Shown: in pieces, positions 50,171 to 63,212 of the stretch
Position numbering within the stretch: position 1 is the stretch's first letter
Layout: each line of letters opens with the position of its first letter
Source: Sisyra terminalis
Taxonomy: Eukaryota > Arthropoda > Insecta > Neuroptera > Sisyridae
Direction of reading: 5' to 3'
Length of the DNA stretch: 64,000 nucleotides
NCBI GenBank assembly: GCA_958496175.1
Contig: OY292278.1
Span: 51,646,001-51,710,000 of the forward strand
Notes under the pieces: generated by a model
The model's input: the letters and a program-made list of their open reading frames with translations, nothing else
What the model was told of the DNA's origin: nothing
Database searches by the model: none
Made by a program: the position numbers and the translations under genes

Positions 50171-51400
50171 AAATGAAGATAATGACATACCCCTTCAAAC
50201 CTGACAACAAAACGCTGAACTATTTTGAAAGCCACGCCCTCTTTGCCATTATGTAGAGCCGGTTTGGATCTTGGATAATTGTAATTAGTGGACATTAAAT
50301 TAATGAAAATACCATTTAAAACGATCGATTCATGCTTAAATTGTGTTAACTTGCATCGATAAGCTTCACTTTATCGATTTAAATCGATATTACAATCGTA
50401 AAGTAATGCTCCGAGTGAAATGGAGTTCCTTAACCTCTTATTTTAGCATACAAACAAAACGCTAATTTCTCGAAAAGTGAACGTTTAATTGAAATTCTAA
50501 GTTCATTTTCGGTTTTAATGCATCGGATATTATCTAAAAATCATACATTTACTTAATTTACATTGGCAAGTATTGATTTTTATCTGCGGGTGTTTGCTCG
50601 TATGTATATCAACATGGGCAGTTTTAAAAATTGTTGTTTGTAACTTTGAACTAAACAAATAAATAGACAAATATAACAAAATATGAATAATTTATTTAAA
50701 TAATTCAACAAGTTGTATGGATCCAGTAGTAGATATCGGTAGATCTCCCGTTCTCAATAAAGTTCATTAGATGGGCTTATTGGTAGTCATTTTTCCGGTG
50801 GTTGTTGTTGTTCTTGTTGGTTTTGGCACTAGTGTTGCTTGCTTCTTCATTCAATATAAATATCTAGTAGATATAAATATTTCTTGCTTTGCTCCTCCTT
50901 ATTTCTTTATTGCCTTTATTTGATTCTTGAGCCAGACACCTTGCTTATTATATATAGCTATTCGGAGAATAAATTCTTGATGACTTTGCTTATGATGATT
51001 CTGCAACGTTCGCTTAACTATTATTTACTTCCACTTTTGCGGAAAGGGGCGCTTCAAATCCAATAAATCACCTGAAAAATAAAATTACATGAATAAGAAA
51101 AGAACATTCTCTTCTTCGTAATCTTTAACATGGTTTCCAATAGATAGATATATTGATGGAGATAAATTGGAGATCAGAATCTGCTGGACGGTCCTTTTTC
51201 AGCGATTAGGTATTTGCCGTGCTGCGGACGCGAACTCTTGTCCACGAGCTGTTCCAGCAGGTCGATGATTGCCTACGTTTCCTTTTCCCCTCTGGCCCCT
51301 GTGCTGTTTTTCCTTCTGTTCCTGTGCTAGATATAGTGACGTGGGATTAGGAATGTCCGAATACTCAATAATTCCTCCATTCTACGTTAGCAAATAGAGT
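49624..51400 (-). repeat. Palindrome, right arm (~1.78 kb)
   Basis: Reverse complement of 46161-47937. It ends at CAAATAGAGT/GTCAGG. No target-site duplication could be recognised at the two outer ends. Confidence 0.92.
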
Positions 51401-51409
51401 GTCAGGGGA

Positions 51410-51526
51410 CAATTATGGATATAATTGTGATTGATAACAACAAATTATTTTGACATTAAAGATAAACTTTATGGCAACGAAACATATTTGAAGAAAACTT
51501 AAGCCATTAACAAAGAAATTCAAAGA
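51410..51526 (-). repeat. Outer inverted repeat, right copy
   Basis: Inverted partner of 44489-44625, directly adjoining the right palindrome arm. Homology fades near 51526. Confidence 0.8.
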
Positions 51527-52402
51527 TAGATTGATTTTTTGACACACAGAAATTTTTCAAAGTAGTCTTGAGAAGATCTTCAAAAGGCAAAATGCTGTGC
51601 TAACTAACTGCTGCAATAAATTAATTTCTTTTCCTGATTCTTATACTCAAGGTTTATAAATTATTGCACAGGTTGCCCCATTAGACAAAAAAATGACGTC
51701 TTACGAAAAATTTTGAAGTTTGAATCAGTCTAAAGATATATACGATTTTTTTTTTTTTTTACGGAATCTCTCCAATTTGGATATTATAACAGTAATAATT
51801 TCCTTCCGTATGTTATTAGTGATAAGTCCACAAATACACGGAGGCATGATGGAAAGTCTAAGCTTTGAACTTGTGCGTCTGCAATTGCATATCTCTTCTT
51901 ATTTAGAAAGAAAAACGGACACTCCTTTTCTGAAATTTTAAAAAACTATTGATTGAATGATAAAAGTAATAAAACTCTAACGGATTACCATTCACCAAAT
52001 ATATTTGTTACAAAGCGAATTTAATTTAGGTAACAACTGCTTTTCTCTGCATCCATTTTGAGACTCAAAATCTGTAAAAATAAAATCATATTATTATTTG
52101 AATTTGAGTACAATTATTTCACTCCAGAAGACTGTTTTAATGTTATTGTAAAATTATTGTAGGAGACATGTAAACTTTTAAAATGGTAGGTAAATAGTAA
52201 AGCTCTACCTACTTGTTGTATTTTGATTATAAAACTATTACATGAATATTCCACAATCACCACACTGCATTCATTCCAGATTTGGTTGTTTTCAGGTAAA
52301 CTCCAAGTCCTATTGACCCCCGAAATTGTGGGTTTGGAGGAGAATAATGCTGCGAATCCCATGGACAATTACACCACATTATAGGATTTCTGTATCCGAA
52401 AG
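51527..52402. other. Spacer, no supported gene
   Basis: AT-rich. A 73-codon plus-strand frame at 51720-51941 has no splice or codon support and was not called. A minus-strand acceptor-like site (TTTTTACAG) near 52072 may belong to the neighbouring small-exon gene. Confidence 0.4.
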
Positions 52403-53725
52403 TCATTCCTGGATTCGTTCAAAAAGCGTGGATTCATTAAAGCCATTTTTTGTGGATGTACACCAAAACTTAACTTTTATATGTAAAGAGGGTCTCTCTT
52501 TCACTTCCATCTAAAATAAAAGTTTTTAATTTAATCTGGGTATTAGGTACCTTGATACTTTGATCCAAAGATTTACATACTTACCACAAAAGTTTATTGT
52601 CTTTATTTAACTCTCATTTAACTTTTACGCAATTGTCTACAAAGGATTTGAAGTTGAGTAAAACTTGAAGTAATTTCACAAAATCTTCGTAAATTTTATT
52701 ACATCTTATTGTCGGACTATTAATTTCATCTTATGACTCCAAAAAAAAAAAAAAAAAAGGCGAAGACTGCAACGTGCAAAAGTAAGAGCCGAAGAGGAAC
52801 TCGAATTGGGGAAAAACTTGGGATTATTGTTCTCTATCCTCACACATATCACATCTCATTTCCGCATTATTACTTTCAACCCATGTGTTCGATTAGTACT
52901 TGAGGATAGTAGTTTGTAGAAGCCAGAACCAAGTAGAGCTTCGTTGGTACTAATTCTTGTCAAATCTTCATCATCTGATCCGTGCAGTAATATGGACCTG
53001 GTAACTGAACAAAGAGTCAATATTCCTGATTCAAGTATGGTACTACCTAGGTACTACCAAATGGTTCCAACAAATCCCGAGGGAATTAATTGAAATAACT
53101 TTTCAAATGACGTCAAACATAAGGGGCAATACTTAATAAACCCTGAGATAGATTGCCAATAGAACACAAGACATTGTTAGAATACCTAATAGATAATATA
53201 TATTAAGTTCCTAATAACTATACAACATGCAAAAGCAACAAGTAGCATTTGTTTGTATTCCATTGATTCCTATTTTGGAAAATTTAAATATCAATTTCGG
53301 AAATATATAATAATGCAAGCGATTAAATAAGACAATTAACATAATTTTAGGGCAACAATTAAGAGAAAATTACTTTGTTCTTGTGCATGAAAAACTAACC
53401 TCATTGTAGGTACTGTGCAATTTTTATCTTTCGACAATTTGAAAAATTTACTTACAGTTTTCCATTTCCATATTCCAATCGATGCACCAAATAATAGTTT
53501 TGCTATAAATTGAGAAATTTAATTAATAATGCACAAATTTCCGCTACTTTATCGCTGATTTCATTGCAACTTGGTCGATCAAAACAACAGGTGGTCGGCA
53601 GTTGTTGTATGTGTATGTATACACATAAAAGGAGAATAATAATAATAAAGTAAGTAGAAAAGATCGATGAAATGCAAGTTAAAGAGAGAAGTGAATAGTA
53701 TCACGTAAACTAACATTTCCAACAT
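52403..53725 (-). pseudogene. Small-exon family gene, copy A (probably damaged)
   Basis: Minus-strand segments, 5' to 3': a hydrophobic frame starting MLEMLVYVILFTSLF (53725-53579); a 47-nt exon with clean TATAG/GTAAGT sites (53502-53456); an exon near 53269-53219; a 50-codon exon (53025-52874) containing ILLHGSDDEDL and FYKLLSSSTN; and, after a 74-bp intron, an exon starting at 52799 that is frameshifted against copy B by a deletion and a long T-run. Further down a 35-codon frame at 52510-52403 carries KFWCTSTK and TLFERI. The 50-codon exon is 27 nt longer than in copy B, in frame. I do not recognise the family. Coding ancestry looks real; copy A as a whole is probably a pseudogene or has a changed C-terminus. 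Confidence 0.5.
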
Positions 53726-53934
53726 TTTCCACCCGTCCCCATATTCCTTTCGACTCCTTAATACTTCGAAAGGTAAAAATAACGCTTTGCATTTTCCCTG
53801 TTTTTAGTTGAACATAATTTATTTTTCACCAATTAAGGGCATATCCTAAGTGGGGGGATCGTGGGGATAAATTCAAGGCATTCAAGTTAACCAAAAAAAT
53901 AATGCCAATCAGGCAGTTATTGTACTGTTCAAAC

Positions 53935-54900
53935 GGTTCTAAACGATTCGGAATGTTCAATAAAACATGAACGACCATTGTTGTATTGAACTGCCCCCTA
54001 GCGAAATAATATGACAATACCTTTGAATTTTAAAATATGAAATTTTTGAACCCAAAACTTGGACCATAAAAATGTAACGCCTTTAATATTGGAATGACAT
54101 TGAATTACAGCAATAAAGAAATTTAAAATTAAATAAGGGCAAGAGAGTTTATGGAGAGTGTAGGTAGCTCAGAATTCTCACAGAACACCCTAAACATATC
54201 TAAAACAAATATTATTTTTCTATCCAATTTTCCTTTTTTCCCCATCAAAGTCTGACACAATAATGAAAATTGCAAACCACAACATTATAGGTCCATAAGA
54301 AGCTAAAATGAAAAAGCTTTTTCTTTAATAAATCCAAGTTAAAATAAAAAGCGTTGAATATGGCAAAGGGTGTGGGAATTGTCATTTGATTGTTTGCAAA
54401 TGAAAAAGGCGAAACTAGAAAAATAAATAAAACCGGCTCTAGAATTTAATCGTGAAAATCATAAGGAAAAAAATTGGAATATTTAATTCATATTCTAGCG
54501 ATTTTCCTTTGACAAGTAATGTGACAGCGGTGAAAAAATTTTCATATTGCAAACCTTTTCTTTGGGCACATTCAACATAACCTTTTGTCTAACTTTTTAG
54601 ATGAAAGAAAAACTGGTCAATAAAATAATGATTTCCCAACTGTAGGCATTCTGAAATGACAATTTTTAGTTCGTTATAAATAAAAATTTACTTGAAAACC
54701 CAATGGAACCAAGAATTTCTTTCAGTGTTCAAATAGTTCAAACGAAAATGTATGGCAATTATTGTATGAAACTGGCCTCTGGTTAATGAACTTTACAATA
54801 TCTTTGAATTTGAAAATATGAAATTTTTGAACGCTTTGAAACCACGGAATATGTTAAAACTATAAAAATTAAATCCTATTATATTGGGACCATTTGAACT
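53935..54900. repeat. Diverged direct repeat pair (about 53935-54115 and 54715-54900)
   Basis: Both copies contain TTTGAATTT(T/G)AAAATATGAAATTTTTGAAC preceded by a related stretch with ATTGT(T)GTA(T)TGAA(A)CTG. They lie about 780 bp apart and suggest another old local duplication. I saw nothing else in 53782-56600. Confidence 0.5.
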
Positions 54901-56639
54901 CTTAAATAGCGATCTACATATAATAACTAATATCAATAATTTACTGATTATTTGGTTTCAATGTAAACCAGAAAAATCGACATTGTAATTGAATTGGATT
55001 AAATCTAATGTGAACAATCCATTAGCAACCTGTAGGTACTGACCTCATATTCCTATCGATAATTTATTTAAAAAAAAAAAAGCAATAAGAAAGTTTCTTT
55101 AATTCAATTCGGTTAGTGCAATACTTTAGTTATTCAGCGTTAAGAATTTAAAAAGCTTCCAACAAATAGTTTTACATTAAATAAAAATTATTTAAAATAA
55201 TAATTAAGAGAACATTTTTCACCGAATTCAATTAAGAAGAGCCAATGTAATCTCACCTTCATTTAAAAACTACTTGTCGTAGGTACTATCTTCTATCAAT
55301 CCATACAACTTATTTTGAAAATAATTACGAGAGAGTACTTATTTGAGCCTTTAATTAAAATCCCAAACAAATTCCTAATCAAGAATCAGTTGAATTAGCC
55401 GATGCAATTGCTTTAATAACTAAGGAAATTTAATTGATTTTTCCTTTTTCAAGTTGAATTTTAATTCTATTGAATTATGTATATAGTGCAGAAGTTAACA
55501 ATATCGTTTGCAGTGTAAATCTAGGAAATGTTTATGAGATATTTTTTAAAGGCTTAATAAAATCTTAAAAATGTTTTGATACTTGATAATAAATTTAAAT
55601 AAACCATTGTGACGTTATCCTGAATATTAAAATGAATTCTTTTAAGAAAAAGATGCAATGATGTTGCCTTAATAGTTTGATGAATACTTAAATTTCTATC
55701 AGTGGCTTAAATATTAAAGTATTTTTAGATATTTATCTATATGCAGCAAGTGCACAGAATGTAGTATAACATAAACAATTTGTTAAATTTGTGTGCTTAT
55801 GAAAATTAAATATTTTAGCAATTAAAAAAAATGATGTCTACAATAATTTTCTTTGTTACTTATGAAATTTACAAAATCAATTTTAAAATCAACTATACCT
55901 ACAAACTTTTCACACTTCATCACAATAACGACACAATAGTTTAATTATAAATCAAGTTACGGGTACAATTAATTTGTACAAACCAGTAGAAGAAATTTAA
56001 ATTTCTGCCGTTGAAATCGTCGTCGATCGGCGCCACTCCAAGCCCTATATAAATGGGGAGAAAATATACATCTTTTATTTTACATTTACACTTAGTGTAG
56101 CATATATCTATGGATATTATATCAATATTTATGCATCAATATCATTCTTCTATTATTAGCTGCGCTTGCAATATATATATATGGGAATAGTTGATCTTCA
56201 TAATCTCGATGACAATTGATTTGTTTTCGTTGAATAAATTAAAATCATCTAAAAAAAAAAAAAAAAAAACTTAAATTAATTTCACCACTTACTTAACAAA
56301 TATTAATTAATCCTATTTGAAGTAATGTATGATATTGTTATGCTAAATCACCTAAACGATGATAACACAGTAGGTGGTCTTACAACTGTTGTAAATCCAA
56401 TTGGAATGAATTTACAACGATACACCACGAGAGGTATACGGGGTGATTACGTATGAGTATTTAAAGATAAATATTCCGAATACAAAATGAATATTGTCTA
56501 GGTAAGCTATACTTATGCAATCGTTGATATTAACCAGAACCAATATAACATAGTGAATAATATCAACTTACTTGAATTATAAATGATTATCTAATCTCTG
56601 GATGCATTTCTCCTGCACAGCGTCATAGAAAGATTTTTA

Positions 56640-57120
56640 CAATCCAAAGGTACGTTTTCCAACTGATTTCTCATAAACGCGCCATAAGTACCTACTTTGT
56701 GGATGTACGCCAAAATGTTTCTTTTATATTATAGATGAACTTTTTTTTCTTGTTCAACCTAAAAAAATAGTTTTAAATTTCCATTCTATTACATAGTATC
56801 ATGTACCAGAAAACTTATTACCTCAAAAGCCTTTTGTCGTCAACTCTCTGCTTACTTTAAGCGTAATTATGGTTGTCTACGAGAAACTTAAATTGGAGAA
56901 AAACTTGAGTGATAGTTTTGCACTATCTTTGTATATTCCACATCCACATTATTACTTTCATTCCATGGGGGGAGCAAGATAGTAAAGTTGGGAACAGAAG
57001 CGTACGAAAAAAAGGAACAAATGGGAAGAGTGAAGACATCTTGAGATGTAAACTTCTGTTAATTCTTCTTCGCCATAATGAGTTCAGTTATCTGTATATT
57101 ATTCTAATCCCCGTAGATGA
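56640..57120 (-). pseudogene. Small-exon family gene, copy C (diverged remnant of the 3' part)
   Basis: Shares with copies A and B an intron bounded by GTAATA and TTTCTCCAATTTAAG (56955-56887, 69 bp), flanked by related exon ends (LLSCS...HGMK before it). It also shares the downstream FW.TSTK block near 56690-56770, which here contains stops. A possible 5' exon matching the LVH exon of copies A and B lies near 59715-59764, so the original gene may have extended to about 60 kb. Most likely broken. Confidence 0.45.
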
Positions 57121-57639
57121 ACGAATAGTAAATTAACACTCTGACTTCCAATAAGCCTTAGGAGTCGACGTAGGTACTTCCAAATATCTCTAAGAAATTA
57201 TAAGAAATGACAATTTTTAATTTTACCGAAATTTATTAAAACTTATCGTTTACCTGTTTATACAATATTAACAATGCTGCTTTACATTGACCAAAAACGT
57301 AGCAAGAAAAAATCCACGGGAAATTAAAAAATATGCAAACATATTAAACTGGGTACCTAGTTCCTATAAAGTCAGAGCATTGTCAGATATTGTGAGTTGA
57401 AACTTATTTACATTTATTATCATACCTATTAGTTTATGTCATTGCCATCAAGTTCATCATTAATTTGAGAACACTGAAACTGCGTACTTACACCAAACTG
57501 TCTAAGAAGTTGGCTTTTTCTTTTCGGATACCACCAGGTTGATTTCCCCCTCTCTTTGCATTTATTCTCCGTATTACTCCGTACGTTTTAATTAGCTTCA
57601 CAAAATAATCAAATAGTTGGTAAGACGTTTTCTAAATGA

Positions 57640-59045
57640 CTCCACAAATCTGCACAGAAAAAGTACTTAATTTAGAATTATTATTAAATTTTGTTATAAA
57701 ATATTAATCGAAGATCCCAATGACATATTTTACGGTTCAACGATAACTGCTTCCTTCAATTCCTAGATACATTGAATCTGCACAGAAAAAAGAATCATTA
57801 ATTTCTATATTTAAAACTTAAACTAAATTTTCTAAAGCTAAGCTTATAAAACTAATGATCTATCTACGTATATATATATATATAAGTTATTAACGAAAAA
57901 GATCTCACATAATATAATATAAACCCCAAATATAAAAATAATTTCATGTAGGTATTAGTATAAAATAATTTCAAGATAGAGAATACGTTTTTAGAGTACT
58001 AGATAAGAGAAATAGGCTTTTAAGGGTAGGTAGGGCAGAGGTTTTGAATCTATAAAGTGAACATTTCGTGTTCGTATTATCGTTTTATAAATTTAATGAT
58101 TGCAAAGGACTGAACGACGTGGGTCGCAGTTTTGAATCGACTATTTATCAATTGTAAGTTCAGCTATTGCACAAATGCATATATCTAAGCCAATATATAA
58201 TATTAAATTTAGTATAATGTTACAAGTTGTTAATGTTATAAAACAACTTATAAAAATTGAAACCCAAACAAGAGGTATTAAATGTTTCTATCTAAATAAT
58301 ACCTAAGCCTAGTTTCAATTGATTTAAAGTAGTATTAGTTTCCCGTGAAATATTGGGGTCAAAAGAATAATAGAGATAAAGTATAACTAAGCTATAGATA
58401 GGATTTGATAACGATGACTGGTATTAGGTAATAATAAGAAGCTTGATGGCTTGAATGGCTGAAGAAGAAGGAATTTCAATAGTTTCGTCATGTCTTGAAT
58501 TGCTCATCTAATCAATTCTTCCGACTGCAATCATTCCAAGAGAATATCTGCTAAGAAAATAAAATTTAATTAAAGCAAAAAAATAAGGTTTTTAAATTCT
58601 TCATTTCTTGAGGGCCAACGTGCTAACACATCTCTTTGAATTCTTTCACATTGACAATCCATCGAATCTGCACAGACAAAACAACATTTAATCTCTTCAA
58701 ATCAGTTGAATATAAAAACTTAAAATTAATAAAAAACTACGTAAAGACAATAACAATAAAGCTAAGATAATATTATAACTGAACTATTTTGGATAGGTAG
58801 GCGGCGCTAAGCTAACAATATAAGAATTCCCATTGTTCTATTATTTTTTTTTAAAACATTCAAGGGGGAGAGGGTGGTTGTTTTGAATTAATTTTCATAA
58901 CTTGGCGATTGGTATAGAGGTCGGCTCCATTATCAATTGTTCCGCAAAAATCTGTAACAGAAAAAAATAATCAAAAACTAAAGACAATTTGGTTTCGTTT
59001 CTTCATTTCTTCAGATTTTCCCGTGACCATTGCATCTGCACAGAA
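57640..59045 (-). other. Cluster of near-identical minus-strand splice-acceptor-like sites
   Basis: Read on the minus strand, TTTT(T)CTGTGCAG|AT occurs with ends at about 57650, 57778, 58668 and 59036, plus CTGTTACAG|AT at 58952. Three of the downstream segments begin AT(T/G)C(A/G)ATG. Each opens a short frame, 10-30 codons, with a possible GT donor. They look like duplicated small exons of copy C or another family member. No single continuous protein could be assembled. Confidence 0.35.
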
Positions 59046-59049
59046 AAAA

Positions 59050-61511
59050 AAACACAATTAAAAAATGGAATTTGAATTTTTAAAATAAAATCAAAATATA
59101 AAAATAAACATTTGATAAAAATACATATATCCAATAGAAATACAAGTAAATCTAAGAATTGTTTCCCCAAAAAAATAATACAATAAAAATTGAAATAACT
59201 AGAAGAGAACATAAGATTGGTCTCATGTCACAGGTAGGTGTTTCAATCGAATAAAAAAAATATGATAACGTATTGATATCTCTGATATAGGCTGTCAGGG
59301 TAAGGGATGTTAGATATTATTTAGACTAAATAGGGTCTTAATTATCTAAATCCACAGCATGGGCTGTAGATTTGATTTAATTTTTACAAATTGTATGATT
59401 AGTGTATATTTGGTTTCAAATATTCAATCGTTTCACAATTCTACAACGACAAATGTATTTAGAACTTAATAGTGTAGAGTAGCAGTAATATATAATATAA
59501 TCCTTCGATGGAATAATAAAGTCAGCAATCAATCGGTAGCATCTTAATGTATTGATAGTAAATTTCACTCCATGGCTCTCAGCGATAGTTCAGTTCAAAA
59601 TTCATGTCAATTGAGGAACTCTTAATTATTTGAGATTGATTCCATTCATCATTATGATCATTAATATTGCTATTTCCAAAGATCTTATTGATTATTACAT
59701 ATTATGTGTTCCATACATATCCACTCTCCATCCTCATTGAACAGAAATGCACCAAATCTGAAAGAAACTGGTTTTATAATGTTACCAAATCGAAATTTAG
59801 ATTTGAAGGAAATATTGGTATTCCAGAGATATGATTACACAATCATCTTCTTTAAAAGTTTAGTACAAATATCTGAAAATTCCTATGAAAGTCGTAACTG
59901 TTGAAAAATTGCCAAAATAAACACATCTCTTACTATCATATTTGAATACCCTATTGTTATTCCATGTTAAATTTATTGACTCTAAAAACTGATTGTTGTA
60001 ACGTTCACATTAATTCCAATCTATTGTTGTGTTCTTTGAAACTTGCTAACTGCCCTATACTCTAATACAAAGTAATCAGATAATTTGAAAACAGGAAAAA
60101 TAATAGTCCAAATAGAACATGCATATCTAACCTGTGCAATTCGTCAACCCATTTTCTGCTATAATTTGTCGATAAAAGTTGAATATAACAATGTCCAGTA
60201 TTCCACAAATACACAAACTATATTTAAACATAATAGTTGGTAATTTTTATAATAAAAAACTTACTATGTACCACTAAAATAAATACATGAAGTTACTTAA
60301 GTAAAAACGAGTCAAAATCACCAATATGTCTGCTGTTGAAAACAATTCTTTTTTTGTTTTCAAACAACAATTGTTACATATATGATTTAATTATTTTTTT
60401 CAAATACGAATTAACAAAAAACTTGGCGAAAATCAAATGTTCAATTAATAAAATGAATTTTAAAACACAATTTTTCTATTTCTATAAGAAAAATTTAAAG
60501 AAAAACGAGTTTTTCAGTAAAAAAATTGTTTGTTGAAAAAAGTCGGTAATGTAGTTACCAGAATTTCATAAGAAGCTGATTCAAATATTCCTATTGTGAT
60601 ATATTCCTATTGACTTGGGTTACATAATTTGATTGAAACTATAACTATTATTAAATCTATATGGATACTGTAAGTTTTATAGTAACTGTAAATAAATTTA
60701 AAATTAATTTTCCCCTAGCCTATAATAGAACGCGTATGCCTATCGTATAACTTTCACGAAATACTATCGTCTTCCTATATACAATATCCATGATTAATGA
60801 TGTTTTACTTATGTGAAAAAAACGATAAACTATGGTTGAGTTGAGTTTGAATAATACCTATGCTTTGCAAATGTACTGCTTTAGAGCAGTTTTTGGTGTC
60901 GAATGCATATCTTTCACACCAGTCCAAAAATCTTCAAATGAAATCTCCATTCGCGGAAAGAATCAAGGAACACTAAAAGAAAAAAATAACATTTGAGATT
61001 GATTGCATGAATTCAATCTTATAAGCCTTATGAAGAAACGATCAACTAATAATGTTTATAGATAAAATAATAAAAATATATTATAACAAGAAGCTAGAAT
61101 TTATAGCAGAAAAGAGGACAGTTGAAATTGTAATAAAATATTTAGTCATAAAAATTTTAAATTTTTAATCATATTATGCCGCATTAATCTTTTTTCCGTC
61201 TAGCATATATTAGGTACATTTTACCGAACTGTTCAGATAAATACAGATGAACTAATAATTTTTCACGATTAATTCTTTGTAACATAAACTACATACAATA
61301 ATAAAATTATCCATATCAACCAGTAGGTACCTACTAATGTAAATTAGTAAATAATTTCAACTTACATACTTGAATATTGTCTCCTTATTGTTAATGAAAT
61401 GACTTTCTAAGTACTACTGAATGCACTTTTTCTGATTTTTCCTGTAGATACTACTGCGGTGTTGCATGTAACTGGTTACTTAAACGGTGTCCAACGTTAT
61501 TCTGACATTCA
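59050..61511. other. AT-rich spacer with one possible minus-strand exon
   Basis: Mostly featureless. At about 60980-60920 on the minus strand a CTTTTTAG acceptor precedes an 18-codon open stretch (FLDSFREWRFHLKIFGL) ending at GTGTGA. It could be a 5' small exon of the array but is unproven. Confidence 0.35.
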
Positions 61512-63212
61512 TTAGAATTCATTACTTCGGTCTATACCTTCGACCAATAGTTGAGTTCTAATTTTCTGAATCCATGTACCTATCCTGTATTCCAAGATTC
61601 GTTCGAAAAGCGTTTTCACTACAGGCCATTTTTTTGTGGATGTACACCAAAACTTAGCATTTATACGTAAAGAGTTTTTGTCTTTCATTTCCAACTAACT
61701 AAAACAAATATTTTTTTAATATTGTAATCTACTGTTACTATGTTCCAAAGGTTTTCATACTTACTTACCACAAACAAAAGCTGATTGCCTTTAGACATCT
61801 ATCATTTAACTTTGATGCAGTTGCCTCCAGGGGACTTGAAGTGAAGTAAAACTTGAAGTAATCTCACAAAATCTTGGTCAATTTTTTACATCTTACTGTC
61901 GTAGGTAGTAGTAGTATCATTAATTTCATCTTAGGACTCCAAAAAAAAGGCGAGGACAGCAACGTGCAAAAGCAAGAACCGAAGAAGGTTGGTCGTATGA
62001 AAGCTGGTCCAGTTTTAATCGTAACGAATTCGGTTTGTTGTCCAATAGATACAGCAGTTTCTTGATGGCATCGCATGCATGGCCGTTTCCAAGGAACTCG
62101 AATTGGGGAAAAACTTGGGAACATTGTTCACTATCCTCCTGCATTTCCGCATTATTACTTTCGACCCATGTCTTGGATTAGTACTTGAGGATAGTAGTTT
62201 GTAGAACTTCGTTGGTACCAAATCTTCATCATCTGATCCGTGCAGTAATATGAACCTGGTAACTAAACAAAAAGTCAATATTCCTGATTCCAGTACGGTA
62301 CCTACTACCAAATGGTTCCATTATTGAAATTATTGGAATTATTTAAAATAACTTTTCAATGTTGACGTCAAACATAAGGGGCAATATTTCATAAACCCTA
62401 AGATTAAGTCAATAAAACATACATTGATATTGTTCGAATATCTAATATATTAAGTGTAATAACTATACCACATGCAAAACCAATAAGTAGCACTTATTTG
62501 TGTTCCATTGTTACCTACTTTGGGAAATTTCAATACCAATTTCGGAAATATAATAATGCAATCGATTAAATCTAATCAAACAATGACAATTAACAACAAA
62601 ATTTTAAGGGAACAATTAAGAGAAAATTACTTTTTACTTATGCATGAAAAACCAACCTCAATACAGTACAGTGCAATTTTTATCGATCGACAATTTGAAA
62701 AATTTACGTACAGTTTTCCATTTTCATATTCTAATGGATGCACCAAACACTCAACTATCATTATGCATATTAATTTCTTTATAAATTGGGAAATTTAATT
62801 AATAATGCACAAAATTCATTGCAACTTGGTCGACCAAAACAACAGGTGATTTATAGTTGTTTATGTTCATTATAAGTACGCATGTCAAACTCAAAAGTGT
62901 GGTTATTTTCAAATTTTCATTTTTGCTAAAGGAAGTGATTTGAGTTTAATAATTAAAGAATAACGTTATTTTATTACAACGAACGTTGGTTTAATTTAAT
63001 ATTTCTTATTATTTTATGGAACGAATTACACTTAGTAATGTATAGAATAGAGTTACTGGATAGATATAAAGTAATAAAGTCAACTTTTATTTTCTAACGT
63101 GTGTAGATGATATCGTACGTATGTATGCGTATTAATAGTAAAATAAGTAGATGAGATCGATGAGATGCAAGTATGAGAGAGAAATGAATAGTATCATAAA
63201 CCTTTCCAACAT
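61512..63212 (-). CDS. Small-exon family gene, copy B (best preserved), unknown function
   Basis: Two exons are well supported: 62283-62159, reading xILTFCLVTR, ILLHGSDDEDL and FYKLLSSSTN, joined across a 62-bp GTAATA...TTCGAG intron to 62096-61926, which adds 56 residues (FLGNGHACDAIKKLLYLLD ... PRLFFGVLR) and a TGA stop. Upstream, a hydrophobic start (MLERFMILFISLSYLHLID, 63212-63132) matches copy A and could be a signal or anchor exon. The LVH exon counterpart near 62710-62750 also aligns, but the exon between has an in-frame TAA at the shared acceptor, so the 5' half may be inactive or spliced differently. A second conserved frame (61694-61512) starts MEMKDKNSLRINAKFWCTSTK. I do not recognise any domain. 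Expression and full structure are unknown. Confidence 0.5.

Noticed and set aside
51720..51941. 73-codon plus-strand frame as a gene
   Set aside because: It begins in a T-run, lacks a proper start and has no splice signals or recognisable motif.
52998..53025. A 28-nt micro-exon with GT-AG borders in copy A, with an equal-length counterpart at 62256-62283 in copy B
   Set aside because: Splicing it out as its own exon breaks the frame, whereas reading straight through gives a continuous frame in both copies, so I treat it as the start of a longer exon.
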